From assembly GCA_937866945.1 (NCBI GenBank), contig CALMKU010000260.1, positions 1-47,849 on the forward strand: a stretch of 47,849 nucleotides of DNA, given 5' to 3'. Shown in pieces: positions 9,284 through 17,997 of the stretch (position 1 is the stretch's first letter; the number at the start of each line of letters is the position of its first letter). The translations under genes and the position numbers were made by a program. The stretch is from an uncultured Tolumonas sp. (GTDB lineage Bacteria; Pseudomonadota; Gammaproteobacteria; Enterobacterales; Aeromonadaceae). The notes under the pieces were generated by a model that was given only the letters and a program-made list of their open reading frames with translations, searched no databases and was not told where the DNA came from.

Positions 9284-9622
9284 ATGAGTGAAGAAGCTGA
9301 ATTCAATCTGGAATCCACCGTCATGGAACTCATCATCAATGCAGGCGAAGCTCGCAGCTTCGCCATGCAGGCCCTGCGAGCTGCCAAACAGCACAACTGG
9401 GCACAAGTTGATGTGTTACTGACACAAGCGTCTCAAGCGTCAAAGCGGGCCCATGATGTACAAACCATGCTGATTGGGCTCGATGAAGGCTGCGGTAAAA
9501 TTCCGGTTAACTTGATCATGGTACACGCGCAAGACCACATCATGACCTCGATGCTAGCGCGGGAAATGATCGAAGAGTTAATTGAACTGCATAAATTATT
9601 AGCCAGCGGAGAAAAGGCATGA
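9284..9622 (+). CDS. PTS lactose/cellobiose-family EIIA component
   Basis: 112 residues from the ATG at 9284, with AGGAAA upstream; an in-frame TTG at 9278 is less likely. The helical EIIA fold of the Lac/Chb family is recognised by the active-site block VHAQDHIMT, with phosphorylated H81 and metal-binding D84 by alignment with ChbA/LacF. It relays phosphate from HPr to EIIB. The stop codon overlaps the start of the glycosidase gene by 4 bases (ATGA), indicating translational coupling. Confidence 0.93.
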   Translation: MSEEAEFNLESTVMELIINAGEARSFAMQALRAAKQHNWAQVDVLLTQASQASKRAHDVQTMLIGLDEGCGKIPVNLIMVHAQDHIMTSMLAREMIEELIELHKLLASGEKA

Positions 9623-11022
9623 GCGTATTTCCAAAAGACTTCCTGTGGGGCGCGGCCACCGCATCCTATCAGGTAGAAGGCGCTCATGATGCCGATGGCA
9701 AAGGTCTGTCGAACTGGGATGTGTATTCGCACTTACCTGGCACCACTTACATGGGCACCAACGGTGACGTCGCCGCTGATCATTACCACCGCTTTAAAGA
9801 AGACGTCGCACTGATGGCCGAACTCGGCATGAAGAGCTATCGCTTCTCAGTATCATGGCCTCGCCTGTTCCCGAAAGGACGCGGTGAAGTGAATGAAGCG
9901 GGGGTGAAATTCTACAGCGACCTGATCGACGAATTATTGAAATACGGCATCGAACCGATGCTGACCATGTATCACTGGGATCTGCCACAAGCGCTGCAAG
10001 ATGAGATCGGTGGTTGGGAATCGCGTGAAATTATTGATGCCTTTGAAGGTTATGCCCGTCTGTTGTATGAACGTTATGGCGACCGCGTGAAACTGTGGGC
10101 GACCTTTAACGAGACCATCGTATTCACTGGCCTTGGTTATCTGACGGGTATGCATCCACCGGGAGTGAAAGATCCGAAACGGGCCATTCAGGCGTGTCAC
10201 CATGTATTTATTGCCCATGCCCGCGCCGTGGAAACCTTCCGTAAAATGGGTGTACAGGGTCAGATTGGTTTTGTAAACGTGTTGCAACCAAACGACCCGA
10301 TCACCAATAGCGCGGAAGATGTCAAAGCCTGTGAATTGGCCGAAGCCTGCTTCACCCACTGGTTCTATGACCCGGTATTAAAAGGTGAATACCCGGCGGA
10401 ATTGCTGGCGATGGCACAAACAGCGTTAGGCGTGCCTGTGTTCGCACCCGGCGATGCCGAACTGCTGAAAAATAACATCTGCGATTTCATCGGTGTGAAC
10501 TACTACAAACGTGAAATGATCGCCGCCAATTATGACGTCGATGGTTTCGAAATGAATACCTCTGGTCAGAAAGGTTCCGGTAAAGAGCTGGGCTGGAAAG
10601 GGTTATTCAAGCTGGTGCGTAACCCGAATGGTCGTTACACCGACTGGGATTGGGAAATTTATCCGGAAGGTTTAACTGATGCTATCATGCGCATCAACAA
10701 GCGCTACGGCAATGTCCCCATTTACATCACTGAAAACGGTCTGGGTGCAAAAGACCCAATCGTGAACGGTGAAGTGCTGGATCAGCCACGTATTGATTAT
10801 TTACGTGAGCACATTCAAGCAACTGGCGAAGCAATCAAGCTAGGTGCCGATGTTCGCGGTTATTATCCGTGGTCGTTCATCGACCTGCTGTCATGGCTTA
10901 ATGGGTATCAGAAACAATATGGTTTTGTTTACATCGATCAGGCGAATGGTCTGGCACGTAAGAAAAAACTCAGTTTCGGTTGGTATCAGGATGTGATCCG
11001 CAGTAACGGTGAAAAACTTTAA
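9619..11022 (+). CDS. GH1 6-phospho-beta-glucosidase
   Basis: 467 residues, a full-length family 1 glycoside hydrolase. The N-terminal FLWGAATASYQVEGA signature, the acid/base glutamate in TFNET (usual form TFNEP) and the nucleophile in ITENG are present. The aglycone/glycone loop reads LLSWLNGYQKQYGF, lacking the Glu-Trp pair of plain beta-glucosidases, and is followed by a lysine-rich KKK...WY segment; this pattern is typical of enzymes acting on 6-phosphosugars. That fits its translational coupling to EIIA. Its role would be to split the imported phosphorylated beta-glucoside in the cytoplasm into glucose 6-phosphate and an aglycone or glucose. Confidence 0.93.
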   Translation: MSVFPKDFLWGAATASYQVEGAHDADGKGLSNWDVYSHLPGTTYMGTNGDVAADHYHRFKEDVALMAELGMKSYRFSVSWPRLFPKGRGEVNEAGVKFYSDLIDELLKYGIEPMLTMYHWDLPQALQDEIGGWESREIIDAFEGYARLLYERYGDRVKLWATFNETIVFTGLGYLTGMHPPGVKDPKRAIQACHHVFIAHARAVETFRKMGVQGQIGFVNVLQPNDPITNSAEDVKACELAEACFTHWFYDPVLKGEYPAELLAMAQTALGVPVFAPGDAELLKNNICDFIGVNYYKREMIAANYDVDGFEMNTSGQKGSGKELGWKGLFKLVRNPNGRYTDWDWEIYPEGLTDAIMRINKRYGNVPIYITENGLGAKDPIVNGEVLDQPRIDYLREHIQATGEAIKLGADVRGYYPWSFIDLLSWLNGYQKQYGFVYIDQANGLARKKKLSFGWYQDVIRSNGEKL

Positions 11023-11030
11023 TCTTCACA

Positions 11031-11061
11031 TCCCCTCGTTACTGAGGGGATTAATTTTTTT
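11031..11061 (+). terminator. Rho-independent terminator after the GH1 gene
   Basis: Perfect 7-bp stem (TCCCCTC, 11031-11037, and GAGGGGA, 11044-11050) with a 6-base loop, followed by a T-rich tract (11055-11061). It would end the PTS-GH1 transcript, partly or fully, before the SemiSWEET gene. Confidence 0.85.
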
Positions 11062-11082
11062 GTTGTCAGGAATGTTGTACTC

Positions 11083-11343
11083 ATGGATGCTTCATCAACT
11101 GAATTGTTGGGTCTGGTTGCAGGTTGTCTTACTACCGGCTCCTTTATTCCACAAGTGATTAAAATATTGAAAACCCGCGATGTTTCCAGTATTTCGCTGG
11201 TGATGTATGTGGCATTCACCGTCGGTGTGCTGTTGTGGTGTATTTATGGTTTTATTAATGGGCAAGCATCTATCGTCGCCGCAAACGGCATTACGCTGGC
11301 ATTAGCATCCATTATTTTGGGAATGAAAATTCGCTATCGTTAA
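11083..11343 (+). CDS. SemiSWEET family sugar transporter
   Basis: 86 residues with three hydrophobic helices (about 7-26, 38-58, 63-82), the size and topology of a bacterial SemiSWEET. The PQ-loop motif SFIPQVIKILKTRD in helix 1 and the SLVMYVAFTVGVLLWCIYG and AANGITLALA segments are diagnostic. SemiSWEETs work as dimers and carry mono- or disaccharides down their gradient (known). The gene sits 60 bases after the GH1 gene, past a terminator, and before the LacI regulator, so it may export or admit the glucose released by the glycosidase; that is inference. Confidence 0.93.
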   Translation: MDASSTELLGLVAGCLTTGSFIPQVIKILKTRDVSSISLVMYVAFTVGVLLWCIYGFINGQASIVAANGITLALASIILGMKIRYR

Positions 11344-11466
11344 CGGCTTGTGTGACGGTGATAGCGACAGATAGTAACATCCCTTGCGATAGCCAGCATC
11401 AACACTGATAATTCGAGGTTTGAGCAGCAACCTGCTCGCCCGATGTAGTTTTAAGGGATGAAACAT

Positions 11467-12474
11467 ATGGCAACAATAACCGATGTATGCCGTTTAGCTG
11501 GGGTATCGAAAGCCACGGTATCGCGAGTGCTGAATAACACCGGACAGGTGAAAGAAAGCACCCGGGCACAAGTCTATAAAGCCATACAAGAATTAAACTA
11601 TCGACCGAATGGTCTGGCGCAAGCGCTGGCAACGCAACGCTCGAATACCATTGGTCTGATCCTGTCTGATTTTAACGGTAACTTCTTCGGCGATTTACTA
11701 AAACAAGCCGCGCAGAGTGTCGAGCTCGCCGGTAAACATCTAATTGTGACCGACGGTCACGATAATCCGGAACGTGAAATTGTGGCGATCAACATGCTGG
11801 TTGATCGTTGCTGTGATGCCATCGTGTTATACAGCCGGTTTATTCCGGAAGATAAGCTGATGGAATTGATTGATGAGTTGCCGATCCCGCTGGTGGTCAT
11901 GAACCGCCAGTTACCAAAGGCACCTGAACGCTGCATCGTCTTCGCTCAGCAAGAGGCCGCCCACGCTGCCGTCACGCATCTGCTGGAGTTAGGTCATCGC
12001 AACATTGCCTGTATCACCGCTCGTATGCAAACACCGACCGCTCAAGCGCGTCTGCAAGGCTATCGGGATGCATTGGCTGATTATGGCATTCCATATAATC
12101 CGAATCTGGTCGCTCATGGGCAGAACCTGATCCCCAGTGGTTATACCGCTTGTCAGGAGTTACTGCGAAGCGGTAATCCGTTCAGCGCGCTGTTCAGCTG
12201 TACCGATAATATGGCGGAAGGGGCCTACCGTGCACTGAGTGAGGCTGGTTTAAAAATTCCGGATGACGTCTCTGTCTTTGGCATTGATAACGAATTGATG
12301 GCTGCGTTTATGACCCCATCGTTATCAACGGTGAATATTCCTGTCGTTGATATGACGAAAGCCGCGATTGAGCAGGTTATCCGACTGGCCAATGGTGAAG
12401 AGGCATATGCTATCCCGCTGTTTCATGGCGAGTTAGTGTTGAGAGAATCCGCCATTCCGTATCATGCTGGCTAA
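11467..12474 (+). CDS. LacI-family transcriptional regulator (AscG-like)
   Basis: 335 residues. The N-terminal helix-turn-helix reads ITDVCRLAGVSKATVSRVLN, followed by the hinge ELNYRPNGLAQALA and a periplasmic-binding-protein-like effector domain with the C-terminal VSVFGIDNELMAAFMTPSLS block. It resembles E. coli AscG, repressor of a beta-glucoside operon. I prefer the ATG at 11467 because an AAGGGA site is well spaced from it; the ATG at 11458 abuts that site. It probably represses the upstream PTS-GH1 genes through TAACCGGTTA at 7501. Effector unknown. Confidence 0.92.
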   Translation: MATITDVCRLAGVSKATVSRVLNNTGQVKESTRAQVYKAIQELNYRPNGLAQALATQRSNTIGLILSDFNGNFFGDLLKQAAQSVELAGKHLIVTDGHDNPEREIVAINMLVDRCCDAIVLYSRFIPEDKLMELIDELPIPLVVMNRQLPKAPERCIVFAQQEAAHAAVTHLLELGHRNIACITARMQTPTAQARLQGYRDALADYGIPYNPNLVAHGQNLIPSGYTACQELLRSGNPFSALFSCTDNMAEGAYRALSEAGLKIPDDVSVFGIDNELMAAFMTPSLSTVNIPVVDMTKAAIEQVIRLANGEEAYAIPLFHGELVLRESAIPYHAG

Positions 12475-12488
12475 GTCAGCAATGAACT

Positions 12489-12510
12489 AAGAGCCTCCGC
12501 AGAGGCTCTT
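12489..12510. terminator. Bidirectional-type terminator between lacI-family gene and cusA
   Basis: Perfect 9-bp stem (AAGAGCCTC, 12489-12497, and GAGGCTCTT, 12502-12510) with a CGCA loop, followed on the + strand by a short pyrimidine tract. It lies between two convergent genes. Confidence 0.65.
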
Positions 12511-12522
12511 TCTGTTGGTGCA

Positions 12523-15500
12523 TTAATGCAGTTTATGTTGCCACTGTTTCACCAACGCATAAATCGCCGGGATCACCAGCAGTGTCAGCACGGTCGATGA
12601 CACCATACCGCCCACCATCGGTGCCGCAATACGGCGCATGACTTCGGAGCCCGTGCCGGTGCCCCACATGATCGGTAATAAACCACACATGATGGTCACG
12701 ACCGTCATCATTTTTGGCCGCACCCGCTCAGCAGCACCCACCACAATGGCCGCATAGAGATCGGTCATACTTGGTATCTCGCCAGTCAACTTCGACTGTT
12801 TTTCTTTCCACGCATGCTCGAGATAAATCAGCATGATGACGCCGGTTTCCGCCGCTACCCCGGCCAGTGCGATAAAACCAACCACCACAGCGACTGACCA
12901 GGCGTAGTTCAGCCACCACATCAGCCAGATCCCACCCACCAGAGCAAACGGCACTGAGAGCAGCACAATCAAACTATCGGTCAAATTGCGGAAATTGAGA
13001 TACAACAACAGAAAGATGATCAGCAAAGTAAACGGCACCACGATGGCCAAGCGAGCCTTCGCGCGTTCCATATATTCAAACTGACCACTCCAGCTTAAGT
13101 GGTAACCCGGTTCCAGTTTGACCTGCTTATCGACTGCCGCTTTGGCATCGGCGACATACGAACCGATATCGCGATCACCCAAGTCGACATACACGTAAGC
13201 AGACAACTCGGCATTTTCAGTGCGGATGCTTGGCGGCCCTTGCTCCAGCAATAAACTCGCCAGCTGACCCAATGGGATCAAGCCGCTAGTGGTCGGCACT
13301 AACACCTCGCTGGCAATCGATTGCGGGGTATCACGCAATTCACGTGGATAACGCAAAATCACACTGTAACGCTCACGCCCTTCCACGGTATTCGTAATGG
13401 TTTCCCCACCCAGTGCCGAAGCAATCACCTGTTGCAGCGTGTTGATACTGACACCATAACGCGCCAGTGCATCACGATCAGGGTTCAGCGTCAGATAATA
13501 ACCACCGGTAATGCGTTCGGCATAGGCACTACGAGTGCCCGGTACCTGCTTCACCGCCTGTTCCACCTGCCGGGCAATGCGTTCAATACCAGCCAGATCG
13601 GGACCAAACACCTTGATGCCAATCGGCGTGCGAATACCGGTCGACAGCATGTCGATACGCGCACGGATCGGCATGGTCCATGAGTTGGCAACCCCCGGCA
13701 TTTTCACCGCTTTATCCATCTCGTCCACCAGCTTTTCAGCGGTCATCCCCGGACGCCATTCTGATTCCGGTTTCAAGTTCACTACGGTCTCGAACATCTC
13801 CAGCGGCGCCGGATCGGTCGCCGTATTCGCCCGCCCCGCTTTACCAAACACTGAAGCTACTTCCGGGAACGATTTAATAATGCGATCTTGCTGCTGCATC
13901 AGCTCCGCTGCTTTGGTCACACTCAGGCCCGGTAATGCGGCAGGCATAAATAGCAGCGTACCTTCGTGCAGCGTCGGCATAAATTCACTGCCGATCTGTT
14001 TGAGCGGAAACCAGGTTACTGCCAGCATGACCAGAGACAACAAAATCGTGGTTTTCTTAAAGCGTAACACAACGGAAATAAAGGGTTTATAACCGGCAAT
14101 CAGCACCCGGTTGATCGGGTTTTTCTGCTCGGCAATGATGTGACCGCGAATAAACAGCAGCATTAACACCGGCACCAGCGTCACCGATAGCAAAGCCGCA
14201 GCAGCCATCGAGAAAGTTTTGGTGAATGCCAGCGGGCTGAACATGCGGCCCTCTTGGGATTCCAACGTAAACACCGGCAGGAAAGAGACCGTAATGATCA
14301 GCAGTGAGAAAAACAGCGCCGGCCCGACCTCTTTACAAGCCTCGTAGATAATATCGCGCCGCGGTGTGCCGGGTGCCGCACGCTCCAGATGTTTATGCGC
14401 GTTTTCCACCATCACGATTGCCGCATCGATCATCGCCCCAATGGCGATGGCGATACCGCCGAGACTCATGATGTTGGAATTTAGCCCCAGCAGATGCATA
14501 CCGATAAACGCGGCTAAAATGCCGACCGGTAACATCAAGATTGCCACCAGCGCACTGCGCACATGCAACAGAAACACGATACAAACCAGCGCCACAATGG
14601 CACTTTCTTCCAGCAAGGTCTTTTTCAGGGTATCAATCGCACGGTAAATCAATTCCGAGCGGTCATACACCGGCACCACTTCCGTGCCTGCGGGCAAACT
14701 GGCTTTCAGACTTTGTAATTTCGTTTTAACCTGTTCAATGACATTCAATGCATTTTCACCACTGCGCGCCACCACGATGCCGGACGCCACTTCCCCTTCA
14801 CCATTCAACTCAGCCAACCCGCGGCGTTCATTCGGTGTCAGTTCGACTTGCGCCAGATCGCCGATCCGTACCGGCGTGCCATTGACCGATTTCACCACCA
14901 ATTGGCGGATATCATCGAGACTGCGCAGATAACCCTTGGCGCGCACCATAAACTCGGTTTCCGCCATCTCAATGACACGGCCACCGACATCCTGATTGTT
15001 GTTGCGCACGACATCCATCACCTCAATCGGCGAGATGTTGTAGGCTTGTAGTTTGCGCGGGTCGAGCACCACCTGATATTGCTTCACAAACCCGCCGACA
15101 CTGGCAACTTCGGCGACGCCAGGAGTAGCGGAGAGCGGATAGCGTAGTGTCCAATCTTGCAATGATCGCAGTGCGGCCAGCGACTGATTTTTGGCCACCA
15201 GCGCATATTGATACACCCAACCGACACCGGTGGCGTCTGGCCCAAGTGTCGGTGTAATGCCGCTCGGTAATTTGCCCGACACACCGTTTAAGTATTCCAG
15301 CACTCGTGAGCGCGCCCAATACAGATCGGTGTGATCGTCAAAAATGACATACACAAAGGAAGAACCAAAAAACGAGTAACCGCGCACCACCTTGGCTTTC
15401 GGCACCGACAGCAAAGCCGAGGTCAGCGGATAGGTGACTTGATCTTCCACCACCTGCGGTGCCTGACCGGGGTAATCGGTGTAAACAATCACCTGCACAT

Positions 15501-15630
15501 CCGACAAGTCAGGAATGGCATCGAGCGGCGTTTTCATGACCGCATAAATACCACCGGCAATGGTCAGCAACGTCAGCAGCAACACCAGAAACAGATTGTG
15601 CAGTGACCAGTGGATAAGTCGTTGTAACAT
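12523..15630 (-). CDS. cusA: Heavy-metal efflux RND pump, CusA-type (copper/silver)
   Basis: 1035 residues (E. coli CusA 1047), collinear from LDAIPDLSDVQVIVYTDYPGQAPQ to the C-terminal membrane bundle. The three methionines that bind Cu(I)/Ag(I) in E. coli CusA (573, 623, 672) are all conserved here as M562 (LLFM), M612 (APLEM) and M661 (RIDM) with a constant offset of 11. The transmembrane relay block GGIAIAIGAMIDAAIVMVEN is intact. The pump is an inner-membrane trimer driven by protons that expels monovalent copper or silver from periplasm and cytoplasm. Its start lies 2 bases after the cusB stop, so the genes are tightly coupled. Confidence 0.95.
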   Translation of the reverse strand: MLQRLIHWSLHNLFLVLLLTLLTIAGGIYAVMKTPLDAIPDLSDVQVIVYTDYPGQAPQVVEDQVTYPLTSALLSVPKAKVVRGYSFFGSSFVYVIFDDHTDLYWARSRVLEYLNGVSGKLPSGITPTLGPDATGVGWVYQYALVAKNQSLAALRSLQDWTLRYPLSATPGVAEVASVGGFVKQYQVVLDPRKLQAYNISPIEVMDVVRNNNQDVGGRVIEMAETEFMVRAKGYLRSLDDIRQLVVKSVNGTPVRIGDLAQVELTPNERRGLAELNGEGEVASGIVVARSGENALNVIEQVKTKLQSLKASLPAGTEVVPVYDRSELIYRAIDTLKKTLLEESAIVALVCIVFLLHVRSALVAILMLPVGILAAFIGMHLLGLNSNIMSLGGIAIAIGAMIDAAIVMVENAHKHLERAAPGTPRRDIIYEACKEVGPALFFSLLIITVSFLPVFTLESQEGRMFSPLAFTKTFSMAAAALLSVTLVPVLMLLFIRGHIIAEQKNPINRVLIAGYKPFISVVLRFKKTTILLSLVMLAVTWFPLKQIGSEFMPTLHEGTLLFMPAALPGLSVTKAAELMQQQDRIIKSFPEVASVFGKAGRANTATDPAPLEMFETVVNLKPESEWRPGMTAEKLVDEMDKAVKMPGVANSWTMPIRARIDMLSTGIRTPIGIKVFGPDLAGIERIARQVEQAVKQVPGTRSAYAERITGGYYLTLNPDRDALARYGVSINTLQQVIASALGGETITNTVEGRERYSVILRYPRELRDTPQSIASEVLVPTTSGLIPLGQLASLLLEQGPPSIRTENAELSAYVYVDLGDRDIGSYVADAKAAVDKQVKLEPGYHLSWSGQFEYMERAKARLAIVVPFTLLIIFLLLYLNFRNLTDSLIVLLSVPFALVGGIWLMWWLNYAWSVAVVVGFIALAGVAAETGVIMLIYLEHAWKEKQSKLTGEIPSMTDLYAAIVVGAAERVRPKMMTVVTIMCGLLPIMWGTGTGSEVMRRIAAPMVGGMVSSTVLTLLVIPAIYALVKQWQHKLH

Positions 15631-15632
15631 GG

Positions 15633-17006
15633 TTACTGCCCTCCCATGCTGGAGAAGGCGGCTTGCAGGTTACTTTCGGAATCGATCAGGAAGTTGGCCT
15701 GTGTCACTACCTTTTCACCCGCCTGCACACCGGAAATTGCAATCTGGCGTTCGCCATTTTGTACTTCCCCGCGTGCCAGCACCTGCACTTTGCGTGGCAC
15801 ATATTTACCGTTGCCTTGATCTATCAACACCACCTGCCGATGACCGCTGTCGATCAATGCCGATTCCGGGATCACCAGTTGCCCTTGTGCACTGATTGGC
15901 ACTTGTAAACGCGCTTCGGCATACATCCCCGGTTTGAGTTTGCCTTGCTGGTTATCCAGCTCAATCCGTACCTGTACGGTGCGTGTTTCCGCATTCATCG
16001 TCGGGTAGATAAATGCCAATTTGCCGGTAAATGTTTCCGCCGGATAGGCATTCACTTTCACCTGCACCGTTTGCCCTACATTTACTACCGCCAGATCTTG
16101 CTCAAAAACTTCAACCAATAACCAAAGCTGCGACAGATCGGCAATCTGGTATAACGCATCCCCGGCATTAAATTTCATGCCTTGGGTGACATTCTTAGTC
16201 ATCACGATACCATTGCTCGGCGCTTGCAGCGACAGGGTACGCTTAACCTCCCCACCCGCAGCTAACCGATTGATCGCGGCGGTAGGAATATCCCAATAAC
16301 GTAACCGAGTTAGTGCCGCACCGCCTAAACCTGCCGGTGACAACTTGTCAGCATCCACATTGGGTTGGGTTTGCCGTGCGATACGATATTCCTGCTGCGC
16401 CACGATCAATTCGGGGCTATAGAGCTCAAACAACGGTTGCCCGGCTTTTACCTGTTGCCCCGTTGCATTGACATAGAGTTTATCGACCCAGCCATCCAGT
16501 TTACTGGTAATGGTATATTGCCGACGCTCATCCACCGCAAACATACCGACCGCTTTGATTTGGCGATCCAGCTGCGCAGTTTTGACAACAACCGACATGA
16601 CCCCCAAATTTTGCCGGCGGGTTGCATCAATGCTGACCGAACCTTGCTCGGCTGGTGCCGCATCGGCATACACCGGAATGTAATCCATACCCATACTGTC
16701 TTTTTTCGGCACGGGGGATTTATCCGGCTGCCCCATCGGGTTGCGGTAATACAGCACTTTGCGCTCTGCGGGCTGTGCTTGCGCTTCGTCGGCATACACC
16801 GGAATGTAATCCATACCCATGCTGTCTTTTTTCGGCACAGGAGATTTGTCCGCCAACCCCATCGGATTGCGATAGTAGAGAATTTTCCGCTCAACCGTTT
16901 TTTGTTCAGCACTAACCGTTGCCGTTTGATGCGCAAACCAGCCATAACTGGCTGCACCACCAGCCACAACACCGACCAACAGCAGTAACACAGAGGATAT
17001 TTTCAT
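15633..17006 (-). CDS. cusB: CusB-type periplasmic adaptor with duplicated metal-binding segment
   Basis: 457 residues from the ATG at 17006, with GGAG 8 bases upstream; a GTG at 17018 in frame is less likely. An N-terminal hydrophobic anchor (residues 4-20) is followed by two copies, 42 residues apart, of the methionine-rich CusB metal-binding segment (YYRNPMG...SPVPKKDSMGMDYIPVYAD at 44-73 and 86-115). Then come the barrel-sandwich hybrid, helical hairpin, beta-barrel and membrane-proximal domains. E. coli CusB has one such segment, as I recall, with three metal-binding methionines; here two sets occur (M49/M63/M65 and M91/M105/M107). The protein links the RND pump to an outer-membrane channel and hands metal to CusA. 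Confidence 0.93.
   Translation of the reverse strand: MKISSVLLLLVGVVAGGAASYGWFAHQTATVSAEQKTVERKILYYRNPMGLADKSPVPKKDSMGMDYIPVYADEAQAQPAERKVLYYRNPMGQPDKSPVPKKDSMGMDYIPVYADAAPAEQGSVSIDATRRQNLGVMSVVVKTAQLDRQIKAVGMFAVDERRQYTITSKLDGWVDKLYVNATGQQVKAGQPLFELYSPELIVAQQEYRIARQTQPNVDADKLSPAGLGGAALTRLRYWDIPTAAINRLAAGGEVKRTLSLQAPSNGIVMTKNVTQGMKFNAGDALYQIADLSQLWLLVEVFEQDLAVVNVGQTVQVKVNAYPAETFTGKLAFIYPTMNAETRTVQVRIELDNQQGKLKPGMYAEARLQVPISAQGQLVIPESALIDSGHRQVVLIDQGNGKYVPRKVQVLARGEVQNGERQIAISGVQAGEKVVTQANFLIDSESNLQAAFSSMGGQ
16641..16892 (-). repeat. In-frame tandem duplication inside cusB (2 x 126 bp)
   Basis: Units 16767-16892 and 16641-16766 each encode 42 residues beginning ERK(I/V)LYYRNPMG. Nucleotide identity is high but not complete across the shared core (for example the ATGTAATCCATACCCAT stretch occurs in both), so the duplication is not freshly made. 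Both copies keep every methionine of the motif. Confidence 0.9.
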
Positions 17007-17084
17007 GCCCGACTCCACACCCGGCTCAACACCGGGCGTTATTCAAACCATCATCAACAGCCATGCGGCAGCCAACCTGTCGTA

Positions 17085-17456
17085 TTACATGGAATGCAGC
17101 GATACGATGGTGGGTGCTTCACCTTCGTTGACAGTGAACATCGCCATGATGGTTTGACCGGGTTGCAACCCTTGCAGCAAATTCGCATCAGCCACCTTGA
17201 ACGGCATGGTCATCGCCGGCCAGTTCAGCTCAGTGACAGCATCGTGTTCCAGTGTCACTTGCTGATTTGCCACATCAACAGATACAACGCGACCATTCAG
17301 CGGATACGTCTGCTGCTGTTGCTGGCTCATCGCCATACCAGACATCTGGCTCATGTCATGGGGTGACATTGCTTCTTCGGCTTGTGAGCCGACAGCAAAC
17401 AACGCAGTCAGTGTAAATAAGGCAATACGGGCAAATTGAGTAGTAGTGGAAGTCAT
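17085..17456 (-). CDS. cusF: CusF-like periplasmic copper/silver-binding protein
   Basis: 123 residues from the ATG at 17456, preceded by CGGAG; the longer reading from 17516 has no support. A signal peptide (about 1-26) is followed by a Met/His-rich tail (MSPHDMSQMSGMAMSQ, 30-45) and the OB-fold CusF domain. The Cu(I)/Ag(I) ligands are present with exact spacing: H71, W79, M82 and M84 (NWPAMTMPF), equal to H36, W44, M47 and M49 of E. coli CusF. It would carry metal in the periplasm and deliver it to CusB. It lies 78 bases upstream of cusB on the same strand. Confidence 0.92.
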   Translation of the reverse strand: MTSTTTQFARIALFTLTALFAVGSQAEEAMSPHDMSQMSGMAMSQQQQQTYPLNGRVVSVDVANQQVTLEHDAVTELNWPAMTMPFKVADANLLQGLQPGQTIMAMFTVNEGEAPTIVSLHSM

Positions 17457-17563
17457 TCTCTTATCTCCGAAAATCAATGCATGACCAGCCCAAAGCTGGA
17501 ATAAAGTCATAAGCAAACGCTGACAGAAACGTCAGTGCACAGAGCCAATCAGCCCTGAAAGAT

Positions 17564-17965
17564 TCAGATGATAAGAGCGAGCGGCGGCGGTGAAAGAACG
17601 CCGGGAATGAAGTCACGATAGAGGGAATCTACCGCGGGAAAATGCAGTTGGGTTTGTGCCGCCAATTCGCGCACAGGCGCAATCGCGGGCGGTACACCGG
17701 TGCACAATGGCAAACAACTGGCACATTGCGAACCATGTTGCTGCATATCATGCGAAGCGTGGGTATCCGACTTAGTGACGACGGGCGAAGCCATCGTCTC
17801 ATGCATGCTGGCATGACAAGATTCCACCATTTGCATCGGCGCTTTAACCGCCAATGTGGTTTGTGGAAATTCGGCACGGGTCATCGATTGCCACGCCGCA
17901 ACCGACTGGAATGGGATCCAGCCTGTTAGCAACAGCATCAATATTAACCCGCAACGTCGCAGCAC
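17564..17965 (-). CDS. Exported His/Cys/Met-rich small protein, probable copper-associated
   Basis: 133 residues, first gene of the copper operon. A signal peptide (about 1-24, ending SVAAW) is followed by a stretch rich in metal-binding residues between about 50 and 88, with several His and Met and a C-ASC-LPLC cluster of cysteines (QCASCLPLCTG), and a proline-rich C-terminus. It resembles the loosely defined CopL/DUF2946-type small proteins found in copper operons, but I do not recognise it with certainty. The cysteine cluster and location suggest metal sensing or sequestration in the periplasm; function unknown. Confidence 0.6.
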   Translation of the reverse strand: MLRRCGLILMLLLTGWIPFQSVAAWQSMTRAEFPQTTLAVKAPMQMVESCHASMHETMASPVVTKSDTHASHDMQQHGSQCASCLPLCTGVPPAIAPVRELAAQTQLHFPAVDSLYRDFIPGVLSPPPLALII

Positions 17966-17997
17966 AGCATTGCCCTGATAAAAACTAAGGTCGTAGC

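Noticed and set aside
9934-10359. 141-codon antisense frame in the GH1 gene
   Set aside because: Shadow of a well-conserved glycosidase with intact catalytic motifs.
13535-14092. 185-codon open frame antisense to cusA
   Set aside because: It lies fully inside a strongly conserved RND pump gene and its translation is low-complexity with no recognisable domain.
16365-16988. 207-codon open frame antisense to cusB, with an internal repeat
   Set aside because: The repeat only mirrors the duplicated segment of cusB; the real gene has signal anchor and adaptor domains in the opposite strand.
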